A stretch of 36,260 nucleotides of DNA, taken from contig JANNJM010000057.1 of the NCBI GenBank assembly GCA_031395645.1, forward strand, positions 1-36,260. The letters are read 5' to 3'. Positions 17,160-24,846 of the stretch are shown here, in pieces. The DNA comes from SHZI01 sp031395645 (GTDB lineage Bacteria; Pseudomonadota; Gammaproteobacteria; Steroidobacterales; GCA-2729495). The notes under the pieces are model-generated. The model had not been told where the DNA came from, did not search any database, and saw only the letters and a list, made by a program, of their open reading frames with translations. Made by a program: the position numbers and the translations under genes. Position 1 is the stretch's first letter. Every line of letters starts with the position of its first letter.

Positions 17160-17242
17160 TCAATCGACCTTATAGAGCACCAGGGCCGCGAGACGTTCGA
17201 TGAAATCCAGCGGGATGTTCTGCGGCGGATAGCGTATGGCAG
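17160..17242 (-). pseudogene. Second IS91-family transposase remnant
   Basis: On the minus strand the sequence reads LPAIRYPPQNIPLDFIERLA followed by ALVLYKVD and a TGA at 17162-17160. The block PLDFIxRLAALV is a well-conserved element of IS91-family transposases (normally followed by PKPRVNLTRFHG). About 27 codons survive between the hairpin at 17250-17282 and the stop. It is opposite in strand to the remnant at 15902-16057 and the two flank the barrel gene. I see nothing else in 17033-17159. Confidence 0.55.
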
Positions 17243-17249
17243 GCAGAGA

Positions 17250-17282
17250 AAAGCCGCGACCGGAATCTCCGGCCACGGCTTT
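17250..17282 (-). terminator. Rho-independent terminator of the 17305-17895 gene
   Basis: The minus strand reads AAAGCCGTGGCCGGA, loop GAT, then TCCGGTCGCGGCTTT and TCT. The stem has two internal mismatches and a U-rich end. It lies 23 bp after the stop of the 17305-17895 gene. Confidence 0.65.
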
Positions 17283-17304
17283 CAGACTTTCGTTACTTGC
17301 AGGC

Positions 17305-17895
17305 TTACTTCTTTGGGGGCGCCGTCACGTCGAGCGTGGTCATAACTTTCAGGGTCAGGACCACGTTGTCGCCCTTCTTGACCGCGTCGAATCTCGTTGC
17401 GGCGGGACCGACCTCGATCGTGCGGGAGTTGCCCTCGGGGCCCAGCAAAGTGACTGTCCGCTTGGCGTAGTCAATAGCCGTCACGGCACCCGTGATCACT
17501 GTCGTATCGACCATGACGCCCATGGGCTTGGCGCCGGCCGGGGCACTCACCACGGCTGTACCACCCGTCAGGTTGGGCGCCGCCTGGCCGCCTGGAACGA
17601 CTTCGATCGTCACGGTGTCCTGCTCGCTGGCCACCAGCATGTCGCCCACCTTGATCTGGGCAAAATTCTTGACGGCCGGCCCGGCCTGTACGTCGACGAG
17701 AGTACCGTCGGCCAGCTTCAGCGTTACCCAGCGATCCTTCGGGTCAATCTTGGTCACAACCGCAGTGCGCGTAGTGCTTGCGGAAACTGACCCGCCGGGC
17801 TTGGCATGGGCGCCGGCCATTGCCGGTGACGCACCGAGCAGTACGAACGCGACGGCACTGGTTGCTGCCAGGAACGAGCCGAGATTGTTATTCAT
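17305..17895 (-). CDS. Exported protein with two tandem copies of a small beta domain
   Basis: A 196 aa protein with a signal peptide (MNNNLGSFLAATSAVAFVLLG... AMAGAHA). Residues about 43-100 (AVVTKIDPKDRWVTLKLADG ... NFAQIKVGDMLVAS) and about 135-190 (GAVTAIDYAKRTVTLLGPEG ... RFDAVKKGDNVVLT) are recognisably the same unit: V-T-x-I-D, a TVTL strand, a charged turn, VGPAAxxF and a KxGD turn. This suggests an internal duplication of an OB- or DUF5666-like beta domain. It probably acts in the periplasm. Function unknown. Its start has AAGG about 13 nt upstream, and the divergent gene at 18112 shares the 216-bp intergenic region, which shows no other clear element. Confidence 0.75.
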   Translation of the reverse strand: MNNNLGSFLAATSAVAFVLLGASPAMAGAHAKPGGSVSASTTRTAVVTKIDPKDRWVTLKLADGTLVDVQAGPAVKNFAQIKVGDMLVASEQDTVTIEVVPGGQAAPNLTGGTAVVSAPAGAKPMGVMVDTTVITGAVTAIDYAKRTVTLLGPEGNSRTIEVGPAATRFDAVKKGDNVVLTLKVMTTLDVTAPPKK

Positions 17896-18111
17896 GCCAA
17901 TTGTGCCTTGTAATGAGTAGGTTGAAAAACGAACTGGAGTCTACGGGAATCCCGATCGCCCCCGCCACCCCGTTAGCAGGATTGGCACGACCAGCGGGTC
18001 GATGGTTTGGGTCGGCAAGCTTGGGGAATGCGCTGTCCCCCCGGCTTCCTGTTGCTGAGGGGCAGACCAACCGAATAGACTCGTCGCATGGTCAACCTTC
18101 AGGAGGCTTTC

Positions 18112-18681
18112 ATGAGCGCAGTTAGACTGTTGGCGGCTGGCACCATTCTGTCCGCAGCGCTGGTTTCAGCACCGGCGTTCGCCGGCGGCGACGGCGGCTT
18201 CTACGCCGGTGTGGGTGTGGGCCAGGCCTCCGCGGACGACGACTTTGACGGCGGCGAGGGAGGTAGCCTCAGCTTCGACGGTGACGACACCGGCTACAAG
18301 CTGATCGCAGGCTATAACTTCGGGATCATTCCCCTCATCGATCTGGGCGTCGAACTGGAGTACATCGATTTCGGCAGGCAGGACGACAATATCGATGGAC
18401 TTGACGTCCAACTCGATGCCAGCGCCCTGGCTGCCTTTGGCGTCGCCGGGGTCAACCTTGGGCCCGTCGGGATCTTCGGCAAGGTGGGCGCATTCAGCTG
18501 GGACGCGGACGTTGACATCGCAGGCTTTGGTTCCGCGGGCGACGACGGGACGGACGTGGCGTATGGCATCGGGGCCCGCTTCCACATCGCCTCGTTCCAG
18601 ATCCGCGCCGAGTACGAACTGTTCGACCTGGACGGCACTGACCTCGATCTGCTGTCGGCCAGCCTGATCTACACCTTCTGA
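18112..18681 (+). CDS. Small outer-membrane beta-barrel protein (OmpA/opacity-like)
   Basis: A 189 aa protein starting at ATG 18112, just after a strong AGGAGG; the ATG at 18088 lacks one. The signal peptide (MSAVRLLAAGTILSAALVSA PAFAGG) is followed by GFYAGVGVGQASADDD, an acidic loop, GYKLIAGYNFGIIPLIDLGV and ELEYIDFG, further strands GIFGKVGAFSWDADV and AYGIGARFHIASFQIRAEYE, and a C-terminal SASLIYTF. The phenylalanine end and strand pattern fit an 8-strand barrel of the outer-membrane-protein beta-barrel (OMP_b-brl) type. The loops are strongly acidic (DDDFDGGEGG, DDNIDGLDVQLD). Role unknown; it is convergent with the MscS gene. Confidence 0.83.
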   Translation: MSAVRLLAAGTILSAALVSAPAFAGGDGGFYAGVGVGQASADDDFDGGEGGSLSFDGDDTGYKLIAGYNFGIIPLIDLGVELEYIDFGRQDDNIDGLDVQLDASALAAFGVAGVNLGPVGIFGKVGAFSWDADVDIAGFGSAGDDGTDVAYGIGARFHIASFQIRAEYELFDLDGTDLDLLSASLIYTF

Positions 18682-18715
18682 ATCAGCCTTTCTGACCAGG
18701 GGCCCGGCATCCGGC

Positions 18716-20332
18716 TCAGTCGCCGGTTCCAGGCAGCTTCGCGGGCGCGGCGTACCACTGCTCGCGGGGCACCACTTTCGGCGCCGGCGTGTCGCCCTCG
18801 TAGGCTGGCGTCATGATCTGTACGCCGTACTCGTTGAAGACGTCCAGGACGTGCTGGTGGAGATTCGAGCGGATTGTCGCCATTCCCCGGGCCGTCCCCG
18901 AGTACACGTTGAGCTGGTAGACCACGGCAAAGTCGCCCAGCTGCCGCTGCAGGATAAAGGCCGGCGGGTCCGGCAGCAGGCCGGGCGTGCGGCGCGCGGC
19001 GTCCTCCAGCATCGCGTGAACCTGGCGCCAGGGTACTTGGTAGCCGATGCCAACCTCCGTGTACAGGACCAGGCCCCGGCTTGCCGCAAGGGCGCTGTAG
19101 TTCACCAGGTACGTATTGATCATCGTGCCGTTGGGGATGGTCACTTCCTCGTTCTTGATGGTGCGCACCCGCGTGGTCAGCAGGCGCGTCTCCGTGACTT
19201 CACCCGTGACGTCCCCCACCTTGATGATGTCGCCTACGCGGAAAACCCGGCCAAAGGTGTTGATGTAGCCGGCGATCAGGTTGCTCACGGCGCTGGAGGC
19301 GCCCAGCGAGAGCAGCAGGCCGGCAAACACCGACACGCCCTGCAGTGCCTCGGACCCGGCACCCGGCAGGTACGGGTACGCCATTACCAGTGCCAGGGCG
19401 ATGGCCAGCGCGCGGACCAGCTTGTAAGCCGGCATGGACCAGGCCGGCTCGAAGCCGGCGAGTTGGGCCGTGCCGCGCTCGAGGGCCGAGAAATACAACT
19501 TGAACAGCCGCAGCCCGTAGCGGACGACGATGCCCAGCACGATCAGGAATAGCAGGTTGGGCACGAAATCCAGGAAGCCCCCGCCGATGTCGAGGAGCGG
19601 GTCGACGACGAGCGTCAGAAGCTTCTCGCCCAGGCCGCGAGTCCAGGGGAACTGGACCAGGACGAACTGCGCCGTGAAATACAGGAGCACCAGGACCAGG
19701 ATCAGGTGCAGCCCGCGCAGCGTGGCCGTCACCGCTTCCCAGAGCTGCCTGCCCTGGACGAACTGGAGGCTGCCCGTCGGGAAGGTAGCGACGCGGGCCT
19801 GCACCCGGCGCTCCAGCGCCCCGTCGAGGCGCCGGAATACGGCACGGAGCAACAGGGTCAGTGCGACGAACGCCAGGGTCGCCAGCAGCGCCAGGCCAAG
19901 GCCACGGAGCAGCCTTCGCGGTTCGCGCTCCTCCCTGTACTGTCCGATGGCGTCGCCGATTCGCCGCTTGTGGGAAGACGCCAGCGTCTCCAGCCGGACC
20001 AATTCCAGGTTCGCGTCCGCCGGGACCAGCCCGATCAGGGCGGTGTTTCCGGCCCGGATTTCCAGCCCAATCCCGGACGGGACGATGGTCAGCTCATCCG
20101 GGCTGAAGGCCGGATCGCGGGCCACGGCACTGATTCGCTCTGTAATCGCTGCAGCCCGCACCGACGCCGGGTACGACGACGTGCCCCGCACCGTGAACAG
20201 CGTGCGCTCGTCGAAGCGCACGGGCGCGGTGGGAATATCCGCCGCTGCCGCCACCGGCGGGTCCTCGGCGCGGGCACCGGTCGCCGCAAGGGTGCCGAAC
20301 AGTATCGCCAGCGCAATCCGGTTTCTCAGCAT
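18716..20332 (-). CDS. MscS-family mechanosensitive channel
   Basis: A 538 aa inner-membrane protein of the MscS superfamily, which releases solutes on hypo-osmotic shock or senses membrane tension. It has a signal peptide (residues 1-22), a periplasmic N-terminal domain to about residue 140, four or five membrane helices (near 145-165, 208-229, 263-283, 308-325) and the pore helix LLLSLGASSAVSNLIAGYIN. The MscS beta domain follows: GRVFRVGDIIKVGDVTGEV, RTIKNEEVTIPNGTMI, then a C-terminal alpha/beta domain. It starts 16 bp after the stop of the DUF481 gene, so both are probably one operon. It is larger than E. coli MscS (286 aa), resembling YbdG/YnaI-type enlarged members. Confidence 0.9.
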   Translation of the reverse strand: MLRNRIALAILFGTLAATGARAEDPPVAAAADIPTAPVRFDERTLFTVRGTSSYPASVRAAAITERISAVARDPAFSPDELTIVPSGIGLEIRAGNTALIGLVPADANLELVRLETLASSHKRRIGDAIGQYREEREPRRLLRGLGLALLATLAFVALTLLLRAVFRRLDGALERRVQARVATFPTGSLQFVQGRQLWEAVTATLRGLHLILVLVLLYFTAQFVLVQFPWTRGLGEKLLTLVVDPLLDIGGGFLDFVPNLLFLIVLGIVVRYGLRLFKLYFSALERGTAQLAGFEPAWSMPAYKLVRALAIALALVMAYPYLPGAGSEALQGVSVFAGLLLSLGASSAVSNLIAGYINTFGRVFRVGDIIKVGDVTGEVTETRLLTTRVRTIKNEEVTIPNGTMINTYLVNYSALAASRGLVLYTEVGIGYQVPWRQVHAMLEDAARRTPGLLPDPPAFILQRQLGDFAVVYQLNVYSGTARGMATIRSNLHQHVLDVFNEYGVQIMTPAYEGDTPAPKVVPREQWYAAPAKLPGTGD

Positions 20333-20348
20333 TTGTGGCCTGTTGGCG

Positions 20349-21398
20349 TCAGAACGTGTACCCGAGGCTGGTCACGATACCGTAGTCATTTTCCGCCGCG
20401 TCTTCGGGCGGCTTGCTGTCGTAGGAGTCGTAGACGCTCAGTTCAATGAAGAGGTCCGTGATCAGCTCGCGGCGCAGCGCAACGTCCAGGTTGGCACGGA
20501 CCCGGCCGCTGTCCGTCAGGCTCGGGAAAACGGTGAACGACGTAGTCAGCGTAGTCTTCGGCGTATCGTAGGTGAAGAACTCGTAGTCGGTATTGAAGAA
20601 CGACTCGAGATTCGTTTCGGCGTCCTCATTCCCGGCCCGCTGTTCGTTCACCACCGCGAGGCCGCCCGTAAGGGACCACAACGTCCGCCCGGTCTGCACC
20701 AGGAAGCGCCCATAGCCGGCGCCCGCGAGCGTCCGCAGGTCGATGCCCAATTCGTCGTTACGCTCAAAGCTGCCCAGCGCCGCCCAGTACCAGCGGTCCT
20801 CGAGCAGACCCCGATAGACCCCGTTCATACTGGCCCGGAGGCTGTCTTCGGCGCCGTCCTGGGAGCGCGAGTGCATGGATGCATCAAGGCTGAGCTGGAA
20901 CGTCTCTGCCCGGCGGCGCGCGTCAAAGCTGGCGCTCAGGGACGTGTCGTCATTTGCCTTGGTCTTGTCGAAGCCCGCGCTGATGGAGCCATCCCAGCGC
21001 TTGACGCGCCTGGCGTCGAGCTTCAGCGGGTCGAGCCAGACGACGGCCGCCATGTCGACCAGTTGTTGCTGGTCCTCGTGATGCAGCAGCAGCTGATTCT
21101 CGGCGTCCGTCGCGGCGAGGCTGCCTTCCACCCGGCTGCCGTCCTCCATCTCGATTATGTAGAGTTCCTTGCTGCTGACCCGCAATATGTCTTTCCACTC
21201 TATATACAGAGTGCTCATGCTGTCGGTGCTGACCTTGAGCCGCCCGCGTTCCAGGTTCTTGATCTCGCAGGTCACCCGGTCCCCGTTACGCAGGTAGACC
21301 ATGTCGGTCTTGTCCGCCCAGGCCGGGCCGGCGCAGGCCAGAAGCCCCAGCGCCAGCAGGCCGTGTTTGGGGCTTGACCGTAATCTGCGCGAGTTCAT
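20349..21398 (-). CDS. DUF481 family outer-membrane protein (YdiY-like)
   Basis: A 349 aa protein starting at ATG 21398 (MNSRRLRSSPKHGLLALGLL...), with a signal peptide ending at PAWAD; the longer frame to 21476 adds a non-signal leader. Residues about 30-110 form a small beta domain (VYLRNGDRVTCEIKNLERGR, then KVSTDSMSTLYIEW). The rest is a DUF481 barrel: RRVKRWDGSISAGFDKTKAN, LSASFDARRRAETFQLSLDA, and LGYTF at the C-terminus. DUF481 proteins include the salt-induced YdiY. It is transcribed just ahead of the MscS channel, which suggests a shared envelope or osmotic role. The barrel probably starts near residue 120. Confidence 0.8.
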   Translation of the reverse strand: MNSRRLRSSPKHGLLALGLLACAGPAWADKTDMVYLRNGDRVTCEIKNLERGRLKVSTDSMSTLYIEWKDILRVSSKELYIIEMEDGSRVEGSLAATDAENQLLLHHEDQQQLVDMAAVVWLDPLKLDARRVKRWDGSISAGFDKTKANDDTSLSASFDARRRAETFQLSLDASMHSRSQDGAEDSLRASMNGVYRGLLEDRWYWAALGSFERNDELGIDLRTLAGAGYGRFLVQTGRTLWSLTGGLAVVNEQRAGNEDAETNLESFFNTDYEFFTYDTPKTTLTTSFTVFPSLTDSGRVRANLDVALRRELITDLFIELSVYDSYDSKPPEDAAENDYGIVTSLGYTF

Positions 21399-21590
21399 GG
21401 CGAGATTACGGGGCTGGCGCTTTGATGCGGCGAGCGGTTGGGACGATTTGCACGGGGATGGCCTCCGGTAGCGCAATCGCGAATTGTTCCTGGCGCCTGG
21501 TTGCGCGCGCGTTGGTCTCGACGCGGCTGGCCGTTCACCCGAGTCTGCCCCCGACCTCTGCTGATGACAAGGCTGCAGCGATGCGGCCTG

Positions 21591-21741
21591 CTAACCCCCC
21601 GGTGACTCCGCGGGCACGAGCTTGATCTCGGGGATGGCCTTGCGGAACTTGCGCAGGTCGCCGGCGGACTTCATGTCCAGCATGTACTTGTCATACACGG
21701 GCCAGTGCGGCCAGGGTCAGCGCATGGAGGGCGGATTTCAT
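21591..21741 (-). pseudogene. Remnant of an exported protein gene (signal peptide plus C-terminal tail)
   Basis: On the minus strand ATG 21741 begins MKSALHALTLAALARV and stops at once. One frame over, the same DNA reads PVYDKYMLDMKSAGDLRKFR followed by KAIPEIKLVPAESPGG and a TAG at 21593-21591. The first part looks like the start of a signal peptide and the second like a real C-terminal tail, so most of the gene appears deleted with loss of frame. Family not recognised. The rest of the 21399-21870 gap shows nothing I can support. Confidence 0.5.
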
Positions 21742-21870
21742 GGGGTGTGCCTGTGTGCGTGGATGGATAAGGGTTAGTCTAGGGGCCGACGGCGTGTGTT
21801 GTCACCGGCGACGGCGCATGTCGTGCTTCACGAGGCCTCTGTCAGCCGGAGATTTGGAGGAGGGCATCCC

Positions 21871-22479
21871 ATGAACGCACTGGCCGCATTCGTCCGGACG
21901 ACACTGATTGGCGGCATCCTGGTTCTGCTGCCGATCTACCTGCTGCTGCTGGTGCTCCTGAAGATGTTCTCGGCGGCCATGCAGCTGGTCTCGCCGATCA
22001 TGGCGGGCATTCCGGCGACGGCCCACTTTCCCGGCCTGCTGGCGGGCTTGGTGATCGCTGTAGCCTGCTTCATCGCCGGGCTCGTCGTCCGCACGGGCCC
22101 CGGCCGGCGGGCCATCGACACGGCGCAACGTCAGGTGCTCGAGAAGATCCCCGGCTACAAGCTGTTGCGCAACCTGGTGTCCCGAGTCAGCGGCGACGAG
22201 GATATCGACACGTTCATGCCCGCCCTGGTGGAAATCGAGGAGGCGCTGGTGCCTGCCGTGATCGTCGAGGAACTGCCCGATGGCCAGTGCGTGGTGCTCG
22301 TGCCTTCAGTCCCCACGCCCTTTGCCGGTGCCCTGTACATCCTGCCGGCAGCCCGGGTGCACCGGGTGAACGTGCCGCTGCGCCGCCTGCTCCAGGTGTA
22401 TTCCAAATGGGGTGAGGGCACGGGTGAACTGGTCGCCGCCATGCGGGCCGGCCAGGAGAAGCGCCAGGTACCGTCATGA
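21871..22479 (+). CDS. DUF502 family membrane protein
   Basis: A 202 aa protein starting at ATG 21871 after GGAGGAG. Two hydrophobic segments lie near residues 9-32 (RTTLIGGILVLLPIYLLLLV) and 54-74 (GLLAGLVIAVACFIAGLVV). A soluble domain follows: LEKIPGYKLLRNLVSRVSGD, then PAVIVEELPDGQCVVLVPSV and PTPFAGALYILPAARVHRVN. The IPGYK/LRNLV block and the PTP-x-G region are typical of DUF502 (COG2928). Function is unknown. The stop overlaps the next ATG (ATGA), so it is translationally coupled to the patatin-like gene. Confidence 0.82.
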   Translation: MNALAAFVRTTLIGGILVLLPIYLLLLVLLKMFSAAMQLVSPIMAGIPATAHFPGLLAGLVIAVACFIAGLVVRTGPGRRAIDTAQRQVLEKIPGYKLLRNLVSRVSGDEDIDTFMPALVEIEEALVPAVIVEELPDGQCVVLVPSVPTPFAGALYILPAARVHRVNVPLRRLLQVYSKWGEGTGELVAAMRAGQEKRQVPS

Positions 22480-24773
22480 GCGCCATGTTGATCCGCACGG
22501 TCGCTGCGCGGCTGGGACTGTTCAGTCTGGGATTTCTGGCCGTGCCCCAGGCGTTGGCAGTGGACCCCGCTCCGGTGCTCGTCGCGCAAGCGCCGGTCAG
22601 CGATCAGCCGGTCCTCAACCGACCCCGGATCGGTCTCGTGCTCGGCGGCGGCGGCGCCAAGGGCGCAGCGCACATCGGTGTGCTCCGCGTGCTCGATGAA
22701 CTGCGCATTCCGGTGGACTGCGTGACCGGCACCAGCATGGGCGCTCTCGTGGGCGGGACCTTCGCCTCCGGCATGCCGCCTGAAGAGATCGAGCGCGCCG
22801 TCCTCGCCATCAATTGGTCAAAGACCGTCGGCACGGAGGGCCTCCGCGACCGGACGCCCATCCACAGGAAACTGGCTGGCATCACCTATACCAACAGCCT
22901 CGACCTCGGGATCAAGGATGGCTCGCTGAAGACGGCGAGCGGCCTGCTGAAGACCCAGGATATCGAGGACGTCATTCGCGGCCTCGTTGCCCAGGCCAGG
23001 TACACCGACGATTTCGACGACCTGCCGATACCCTTCCGGGCCGTGGCCACCGACATGCTGGCGGGCGAGATGGTCGTGCTCGACGGCGGCGATCTCTCCG
23101 TTGCCATGCGGGCCAGCATGGCAGTCCCGGGCGCCTTCTCCCCGGTAATCGTTGGGGACCGTGTGATGTCCGACGGCGGCATGATGCGCAACCTGCCGGT
23201 GGATATTGCCCGAAACCTGTGCGCCGACGTGGTGATCGCCGTGTCGCTGTCCTCACCGCCGCCCAAGATCGGGGACCTCGCCGCCGCATTGGTCCTGGCC
23301 GGCCGGTCACTGGATGTCATGATCGACGCGAACCAGAAGGCACAGATCGCGACGCTTACGGAGCGGGACGTGAGCATCGTGGTGCCGATGGGCGACATCG
23401 GCTCCGCCGCTTTCGACCGCGTGCCTGATGCCGTGCCCCTTGGACGGGAAGCGGCGCTCGGGATGGAAGCACAGCTTCGGCGCCTCTCGCTCCCCGAGGA
23501 CCAGTACCTGGCCTGGCGCCAGTCGGTGACCCGGGAAGGCGCGCAGTCCGTCCGGCTGGCCGGTGTGGAGATCAAAGGCCTCCAGCGCGTCAATCCGGAC
23601 TATGTCCGGGCCCAGCTGAAGGGCCTGAAGCCCGGCGAGGTGGCTACACGATCCGATCTCCTGGACGACACGGGCCGGATCTACGCGCTCGGCGATTTCG
23701 AGCGGGTGTCCTACAAGCAGACCGGCCCCGCCGACGCCAGGATTCTGGAGATCAGTCCGGTGGAGAAGTCCTGGGGCCCCGACTTCTTCCGCTTCGATGT
23801 GGGTCTGGCCGGCGATGCGGACGGCGGAATCGAGGCCGTGCTGCGCTTCGACCACAACCGGACCTGGATGAACTCGCGCGGGGGAGAGTGGCACAGCGGG
23901 TTCCAGATCGGCGAACAGTGGCTTCTGGAAACCGATTTCTACCAGCCCTTCGATGTCCCGCAGCGCTTCTTCGTGCAGCCCCTCGCCCGGTTCGAGCGGA
24001 ACTTCGAGAACATCTATTCGGACGGCGACCGCGTCGCCCGCTACATTATCAGCGAGCTGTACGGCCAGATGGATGCCGGGATGAACTTCGACACCCGGGC
24101 CCAGCTCCGGCTGGGCGTGCGCAGTGGCTGGTTCGAGGCGGAGCTGGACACGGGGCCGACGATCCTGCCAGAAGGCGACAAGGAGGCTGACTCCAGCCTG
24201 CAGCTGCGACTTGTCTACGACACCCGCAACTCGGTGGCCCTGCCAACCAGCGGCACGTTCCTGAATGCCCGGCTGGTGAGCTCGGGTTCCGGGTTCGGCG
24301 GCGACCAGGACTATGGCCTCGCCGAGGGTGTGCTGACCAAGTCCTTCCCGTTCCGCGGTGACGCCCTCAGCCTGATTCTCGGCGGCGGCAAGGAACTCAG
24401 TGGCGAGCTCTCCGCGCCCCAGGAGTTCCAGCTCGGCGGCATCCGGACCTTCCCGGGCCTCCAGCGCGGTGAGTTGCGCGGCGACAGCTACTGGTTCGGC
24501 GGCTCGAGCTACTACTGGAAGATGGCGGATATCCAGTCCCTCTTCGGTCAGGCGCTGTACGCCGGGTTGCGCCTCCAGGGCGGGCGCATGGGCAACCGGA
24601 TCGATGATGTCAGCGACGGCGCCCTGTACGGGGTGTCCGGCTCGGTGGGCGGCCGTACGCCCGTGGGACCCTTCATCATCTCGCTGGGCTGGGTTGATAA
24701 CGGCAACGTGCAGCTGCAGCTCGCCATCGGCCGGCCCATCGCCGAAGGATCGATTCTCGACGAGCTCCGATGA
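22476..24773 (+). CDS. Patatin-like phospholipase with POTRA and Omp85 barrel (PlpD-like, type Vd)
   Basis: A 765 aa protein. A signal peptide (to about residue 29) precedes a patatin lipase: oxyanion loop GGGGAKG (57-63), nucleophile elbow GTSMG with S87, and catalytic D233 in SDGGMMRN. A POTRA-like region (about 352-412: VRLAGVEIKGLQRVNPDYVR, then LYALGDFERVSY-like DTGRIYALGDFERVSYKQ) leads to an Omp85/surface-antigen barrel (about 425-765) with LRLVYDTRNSVALPTSGTFL and FQLGGIRTFPGLQRGELRGD. This is the architecture of PlpD of Pseudomonas, in which the lipase is displayed or released. The start ATG overlaps the DUF502 stop. Oddity: it ends AEGSILDELR rather than in an aromatic residue. Confidence 0.9.
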   Translation: MSAMLIRTVAARLGLFSLGFLAVPQALAVDPAPVLVAQAPVSDQPVLNRPRIGLVLGGGGAKGAAHIGVLRVLDELRIPVDCVTGTSMGALVGGTFASGMPPEEIERAVLAINWSKTVGTEGLRDRTPIHRKLAGITYTNSLDLGIKDGSLKTASGLLKTQDIEDVIRGLVAQARYTDDFDDLPIPFRAVATDMLAGEMVVLDGGDLSVAMRASMAVPGAFSPVIVGDRVMSDGGMMRNLPVDIARNLCADVVIAVSLSSPPPKIGDLAAALVLAGRSLDVMIDANQKAQIATLTERDVSIVVPMGDIGSAAFDRVPDAVPLGREAALGMEAQLRRLSLPEDQYLAWRQSVTREGAQSVRLAGVEIKGLQRVNPDYVRAQLKGLKPGEVATRSDLLDDTGRIYALGDFERVSYKQTGPADARILEISPVEKSWGPDFFRFDVGLAGDADGGIEAVLRFDHNRTWMNSRGGEWHSGFQIGEQWLLETDFYQPFDVPQRFFVQPLARFERNFENIYSDGDRVARYIISELYGQMDAGMNFDTRAQLRLGVRSGWFEAELDTGPTILPEGDKEADSSLQLRLVYDTRNSVALPTSGTFLNARLVSSGSGFGGDQDYGLAEGVLTKSFPFRGDALSLILGGGKELSGELSAPQEFQLGGIRTFPGLQRGELRGDSYWFGGSSYYWKMADIQSLFGQALYAGLRLQGGRMGNRIDDVSDGALYGVSGSVGGRTPVGPFIISLGWVDNGNVQLQLAIGRPIAEGSILDELR

Positions 24774-24788
24774 GGCCAGCCTGACACC

Positions 24789-24826
24789 AAAAAAAAATGG
24801 GGCCGGATCGAAAGATCCGGCCCCAT
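24789..24826 (-). terminator. Strong Rho-independent terminator of the DUF3313 gene
   Basis: The stem ATGGGGCCGGATC/GATCCGGCCCCAT (13 bp, perfect) closes on a GAAA/TTTC loop. On the minus strand it is followed by nine T residues (A run at 24789-24797), so it ends the transcript of the 24847-25602 gene. The convergent patatin-like gene stops 15 bp before the A run and may also use the hairpin. Confidence 0.9.
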
Positions 24827-24846
24827 CCGCTACGTCAGGAGTAGGG

